NCBI GenBank assembly: GCA_913057685.1
Contig: CAJXOA010000005.1
Coordinates: forward strand, 1 to 64,000
Direction: 5' to 3'
Length of the DNA stretch: 64,000 bases
DNA from: an uncultured Trueperaceae bacterium
Lineage (GTDB): Bacteria > Deinococcota > Deinococci > Deinococcales > Trueperaceae
This document shows, piece after piece, positions 59,180 to 64,000 of this stretch. The position numbers and the translations under genes are program-made. The notes beneath the pieces were generated by a model. That model searched no databases. It worked only from the letters and a program-made list of their open reading frames with translations, and was not told the origin of the DNA. Position 1 is the stretch's first letter. Every line of letters begins with the position of its first letter.

Positions 59180-60823
59180 TCAGGCGCCCCCGAAGGCGGC
59201 CTGCACCACTTCGCGCGCCTCGCGCTCGAGGCGTTCCAGGTGCACCTCGCCGCGGACGCTTTCGGCGTACACCTTGTAGATCGCTTCGGTGCCCGACGGT
59301 CGGGCGGCGAACCAGCCGCCGTCGGTGACGACCTTCAGCCCGCCCAACGGCGCGCCGGAGGCGGCGTGGGTGCGGACCTCGCGGACGGGGTCGCCCGCCA
59401 CCTCGCGCGCCGTGACGGCGTCCGCGTCGAGCGCCTTCAGGGCGGCGCGCTGCGCGTCGCTCGCCGGCGCGTCGCTGCGCCGGTAGGCGAACGCGCCGTG
59501 GGCGGCCTCGAGCCGCGCGTAGTGGGCGGCCGGCGTCCGGCCGGTGCGGGCGGTCATCTCCGCGGCGAGCAACGCCGCGACGACGCCGTCCTTGTCGGTC
59601 GTCCACACGGTGCCGTCGCGCCGCAGCAGCGTCGCGCCGGCCGACTCCTCGGCGGCGAAGCCGGTGCTGCCGTCCAGGAGGCCGTCGACGAACCACTTGA
59701 AGCCGACCGGCGTCTCGCGCAGGGGGCGCCCGTGGGCGGCGGCGACGCGGTGCAGCATGTGGGTGGTGACGGCAGTGGTGGCGACGGCGGCGTCGTGCCG
59801 CCAACCGTCGCGCGCGCCGAGCAGGTAGTCGGCGGCGGCGGCGAGGTAGTGGTTGGGGTTCATCAACGCGCCGTCGACGACGATGCCGTGCCGGTCGACG
59901 TCCGGGTCGGTGCCGAAGGCGACGTCGTAGCGGTCGGCGAGCTCCAGGAGGCCCGCCATCGCGTGCGGGCTGGAGCAGTCCATCCGCACGACGCCGTCGT
60001 GGTCGCAGCGCATGAACGCGAAGGCGGGATCGATGCGCGGGTCGACGACCTCGAGGTCGAGGCCGTAGGTCTCGGCGACGCGGGGCCACAACGGCACCGC
60101 GGCGCCCCCCAGCGGGTGCGCGCCGAGCTTCAGGCCGGACGCGGCGACCGCGTCGAGGTCGACGACGCTCCCGAGGTCGGCGACGTACGCGCCGACGAGG
60201 TCGCGGCGTTCCGCGCCCGCGAGCGCCTCGCGGACGGGGAGGCGGGGGATGCGCTCCACGCCGGCGTCGAGCCAGGCGTTCGCGCGGTCCTGAATGGCGC
60301 GCGTGACGTCGGTGCCCGCCGGCCCGCCGTGCGGTGGGTCGTACTTGAGGCCGCCGTCCCCGGGGGGGTTGTGGGAGGGGGTGAGGACGATGCCGTCCGC
60401 GCCCGCCCCACCCCGGCGGTTGTGCGTCAGGACCGCGTGGCTGACGACCGGCGTCGGGACCGGCCCCAGGTCGGCGTCGACCCACAACGGCACGCCGGCG
60501 GCGGCGAGGACGGACACCGCCGTCCGGAACGCCGGTTCGCTGAGCGCGTGCGTGTCCGCCCCGAGCACCAGCGGGCCGCGGTGGCCCCGTTCGGCGCGGT
60601 GGTCCGCGATGGCGGCGGCGATGGCGACGACGTGCGCTTCGTTGAAGGTGCCCGCGAGCGACGACCCGCGGTGGCCCGACGTCCCGAACGCGACGCGCTG
60701 GCCGGGGTCGGCCGGGTCGGGGGCGACGTCGTAGTAGGCGGCGACGAGGCGGGGGACGTGCTCGAGGCGATCGCGGGGCACGGGGCGGCCGGCGTGCGGG
60801 TCGGGCACGGTTCCGTTCGGCAT
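59180..60823 (-). CDS. pgm: Phosphoglucomutase (alpha-D-glucose-1-phosphate)
   Basis: 547 residues, the standard Pgm length. Interconverts glucose 1- and 6-phosphate. Motifs: [17 protein letters not shown], phosphoserine loop [15 protein letters not shown], metal loop [11 protein letters not shown], sugar loop region WTTDKDGV and phosphate-binding [16 protein letters not shown] seven bases before the ATG. It converges on the tandem Usp gene. It could use glucose 1-phosphate from the GH65 phosphorylase, although that enzyme makes the beta anomer, which needs a different mutase first. Confidence 0.95.
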   Translation of the reverse strand: MPNGTVPDPHAGRPVPRDRLEHVPRLVAAYYDVAPDPADPGQRVAFGTSGHRGSSLAGTFNEAHVVAIAAAIADHRAERGHRGPLVLGADTHALSEPAFRTAVSVLAAAGVPLWVDADLGPVPTPVVSHAVLTHNRRGGAGADGIVLTPSHNPPGDGGLKYDPPHGGPAGTDVTRAIQDRANAWLDAGVERIPRLPVREALAGAERRDLVGAYVADLGSVVDLDAVAASGLKLGAHPLGGAAVPLWPRVAETYGLDLEVVDPRIDPAFAFMRCDHDGVVRMDCSSPHAMAGLLELADRYDVAFGTDPDVDRHGIVVDGALMNPNHYLAAAADYLLGARDGWRHDAAVATTAVTTHMLHRVAAAHGRPLRETPVGFKWFVDGLLDGSTGFAAEESAGATLLRRDGTVWTTDKDGVVAALLAAEMTARTGRTPAAHYARLEAAHGAFAYRRSDAPASDAQRAALKALDADAVTAREVAGDPVREVRTHAASGAPLGGLKVVTDGGWFAARPSGTEAIYKVYAESVRGEVHLERLEREAREVVQAAFGGA

Positions 60824-61077
60824 GGCGGACCTCCGGCGCGAGGGTAGCAGGGGTTCGTCGTCCAGACGGCGCGGGGGGCACGGACCCGCGTGCTACCTTG
60901 GGCAAGTTGCCGGGGCGGAGGTGCCCCGCGGCCCGCCCGGCCCCCGAACGGCCCGACGACGCCCCCGCACCGCACCTCCGCCCCACGGTCCACCGCCCCC
61001 TGCGCCTCCGCGACGGCGCCCGGTTTCCGGGTGTCCGCGCGCGCCGCGCCGCCTCGGGGCCGACGAACGGAGGGGTC

Positions 61078-62523
<1,446 letters not shown>

Positions 62524-62570
62524 CCCCCCGGGGCGTCGCCCCTGCCACCCCACCCACGACCGCCCCACCG

Positions 62571-62599
62571 ACCGCCGCCCGAGCATGGGCGGCGGTTTT
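62571..62599 (+). terminator. Rho-independent terminator of rpoD
   Basis: A perfect 10-bp stem (62571-62580 with 62587-62596), six-base loop and TTTT tail, 48 bases after the stop. Confidence 0.92.
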
Positions 62600-62674
62600 G
62601 TGGTCCTATGAACTATTTCGGATGCTGAATGAATGTCGCGTGGATTGCGGTGCATCCGCCCCCACCCCCGCACG

Positions 62675-63163
62675 ATGGAGCGCGTGTCGAACCTGACCTC
62701 CACCCCCCGCCCCGCCGGCGACCGGCCCCCCGACGACGCCGGCGACCGCGAACGCCTCCTCCACGACCTGTCCGCGCTGACCCTGCCCCTGATGTGGTCG
62801 CTGCGGCAGGCGTCGATGCGGGCGCTCGAGCCGCACGGCCTGCGCCCCATCCAGGCCCTCGTCCTCGCCTCGATCGCGCAGGGCCAGGGGTCCCCGAAGA
62901 CCCTCAGCGAAATCGTCGAGACCGCCCCCCCGATGATGTCCAGCCTGCTCGGCGACCTCGAGGACCGCGGGCTCGTCACCCGCAGCCCCGACCCCGAGGA
63001 CCGTCGCCGCATCCGCGTCGACGCGACCGACGCCGGGCACGCCCTCGCCCGCGCCGTCGACGACGCTTGGCTCGACGCCAGCCGCGAGCGTTTCGCGGAC
63101 GTCTCCGACGACGACCTCCGCACCCTGGTCGACGTCTACACCACCCTCGTGAGGACCCCCTGA
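62675..63163 (+). CDS. MarR-family transcriptional regulator
   Basis: 162 residues. Winged-helix dimer: LPLMWSLRQASMRALEPHGLRPIQALVLASIAQGQGSPKTLSEIVETAPPMMSSLLGDLEDRGLVTRSPDPEDRRRIRVDATDAG, with the DxRxxR-type wing (PEDRRRIRV). It precedes the TolC-family gene with stop and start sharing one base (TGATG), so it probably controls an efflux operon. An earlier ATG at 62633 is possible, but the upstream AT-rich patch (62605-62645) looks like promoter/operator sequence. Confidence 0.88.
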   Translation: MERVSNLTSTPRPAGDRPPDDAGDRERLLHDLSALTLPLMWSLRQASMRALEPHGLRPIQALVLASIAQGQGSPKTLSEIVETAPPMMSSLLGDLEDRGLVTRSPDPEDRRRIRVDATDAGHALARAVDDAWLDASRERFADVSDDDLRTLVDVYTTLVRTP

Positions 63164-64000
63164 TGCCGACCCCCCGCCCCCCGCTCGCCCCCCGCGCCGA
63201 AGCCCGCCCGGCCGCGCACCGCCGCGCCGCACCCCGGCTCGCCGCCCTCCTCCTCGCCGCCCTGCTCGCGCTGCCCCACGCCGCCGCCCAGGAGGCCACC
63301 CAGACCCCCACGCCGGCCGACGACGCGCTTCCGCTCGGGGAGGTCGCGACGTTCCTCGCCGCGGTCGACGAGCACCCCAGCCTGCGCGCCGCGCGCCGCA
63401 ACGTCGCCGCCGCCGACGCCGAACTCGGCGGCCTGCGCTTCCCGCTGGCGCTGTCGGGCAGCGTCGACGGCACCACCCTCGGCGTCACCAGCCCCGACCC
63501 CCTCCCGGACGACGTGATCGACGACGTCCAGGAGTGGAGCACCACCACCTCGATCCGCGCCACCCTGCGGCCGTTCCTGGTCGGCGACCTCGCCGACGCC
63601 GAACGCCAACGCCGCCTCGCCCTCGTCCAGGCCCGCCAGGGCCTCGACGAAGCCCGCGCGGCGCTCGAGGTCGGCGCCATCCGCAGCGGCGCGGGGGTCC
63701 TCCTCGCCGAACGCGGCGTCCGCATCGCCGAAGCCTCCCTCGCCCTCGCCCGCGAAGCGCGCGACGTCGCGGCGCTCCGCGTCGAGCGTGGCGCCGCCCG
63801 CCCCCGCGACCTCGAGCGCGCCGACCTGGACGTCGCCCGCGCCGAGGAGTCGCTGCGCTCCGCGAGCGCGCGCCTGCGCATCGCCGAAGCCCGCCTCGCC
63901 GACCTCGTCGGCGACGGCGTCCGCCTCCCCGGCCTCCCCGACCCCGCCGCGCTCCCGCCGCTGCCCGACGCCGACGCGGTCGCCCCGTCGGTCGTCGCCG
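63163..64000 (+). CDS. TolC-family outer membrane efflux protein, N-terminal part
   Basis: The frame is open to the window end, giving 279 residues. The signal peptide ends near residue 43 (LAALLLAALLALPHAAAQ). Then ATFLAAVDEHPSLRAARRNVAAADAELGGLRFPLALSGSV and ARAALEVGAIRSGAGVLLAERGVRIAEASLALAREARDVAALRVERGAARPRDLERADLDVARAEESL, the long-helix pattern of outer membrane efflux proteins. Likely followed by further efflux components. Third-position GC is very high. Confidence 0.85.
   Translation, partial: MPTPRPPLAPRAEARPAAHRRAAPRLAALLLAALLALPHAAAQEATQTPTPADDALPLGEVATFLAAVDEHPSLRAARRNVAAADAELGGLRFPLALSGSVDGTTLGVTSPDPLPDDVIDDVQEWSTTTSIRATLRPFLVGDLADAERQRRLALVQARQGLDEARAALEVGAIRSGAGVLLAERGVRIAEASLALAREARDVAALRVERGAARPRDLERADLDVARAEESLRSASARLRIAEARLADLVGDGVRLPGLPDPAALPPLPDADAVAPSVVA

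Noticed and set aside
60824-61077. A possible riboswitch or structured leader upstream of rpoD
   Set aside because: The region is GC-rich and can fold many ways, but I see no known riboswitch core or conserved motif.
62605-62645. AT-rich patch before the MarR gene as a sign of horizontal transfer
   Set aside because: It is only about 40 bases, directly after the rpoD terminator, and is better explained as a promoter/operator.

Overview
The window is very GC-rich DNA (G+C strongly favoured at third codon positions) packed with short-spaced genes, and it reads as chromosome of a Deinococcota-type bacterium, possibly of the Trueperaceae. Three things point that way: bacillithiol-system genes (a YtxJ-type bacilliredoxin at 222-869 and yojF-bshB2 at 49491-50584) in a high-GC genome; a four-gene pseudopilin operon of the kind used for natural transformation; and many genes with a TANNNT box 5-7 bases before the start codon, the layout of leaderless transcription known from Deinococcus. 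The lineage is an inference from gene content, not a phylogenetic result. I saw no insertion sequence, prophage, CRISPR array or rRNA.

Layout. 1-6.4 kb: bacilliredoxin, tRNA-Ser(GGA), small membrane and lipoprotein genes, pseudopilin operon, and a CPYC disulfide oxidoreductase behind a CsoR-like operator. 6.5-12 kb: rph-rdgB, a TPR protein, an iron-sulfur (6-4) photolyase and a diguanylate cyclase. 12-18.7 kb: exported repeat proteins (RCC1 lipoprotein, ankyrin protein, S8 protease) and tRNA-Lys(CTT). 18.9-21.2 kb: nitrilase-family amidohydrolase and kynureninase. 21.3-30.8 kb (minus strand): an 11-gene [NiFe]-hydrogenase operon, hyaA-hyaB-hyaC-hyaD-hypA-hypB-hypC-hypD-hypE, then a BFD-like protein and a DUF692/MNIO oxidase; hypF is not in the window. 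31.2-32.3 kb: a divergent di-haem cytochrome c peroxidase sharing a regulatory region with the hydrogenase. 32.4-41.3 kb: DUF2892 protein, second diguanylate cyclase, DUF285 surface lipoprotein, and a K+ channel-GH65 phosphorylase-aldo/keto reductase operon. 41.4-49.4 kb: acyl-CoA dehydrogenase, M20 peptidase, DoxX protein, LysE-type exporter, pabB-pabC and polX. 49.5-52.8 kb: yojF-bshB2, DUF7662 protein and a KhtTU-like K+/H+ antiporter. 52.8-59.2 kb: Usp-Usp-histidine kinase-response regulator operon divergent from a P2-type Ca2+-ATPase and a tandem Usp. 59.2-64 kb: pgm, rpoD, a MarR regulator and the start of a TolC-family gene.

How the parts fit. The hydrogenase is a Tat-exported, membrane-anchored uptake enzyme that would feed electrons from H2 through a b-type cytochrome. 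Its small subunit has lost one proximal-cluster cysteine (CSGN in place of CxxC). Its promoter region, shared with a peroxidase, carries a CRP/FNR-type GTGA-N6-TCAC site and a GGGAC-N4-GTCCC palindrome whose half-sites match the mycobacterial DosR box. The same window encodes a NarL-family regulator in an operon with two Usp proteins and a kinase whose H-box histidine is replaced by threonine, facing a cation ATPase and another Usp, which resembles the gene content of the DosR dormancy regulon. A hypoxia/dormancy circuit controlling H2 oxidation, with a maturation operon extended by an MNIO oxidase and a BFD-like partner, is the most interesting hypothesis here. It is an inference and needs experimental support.
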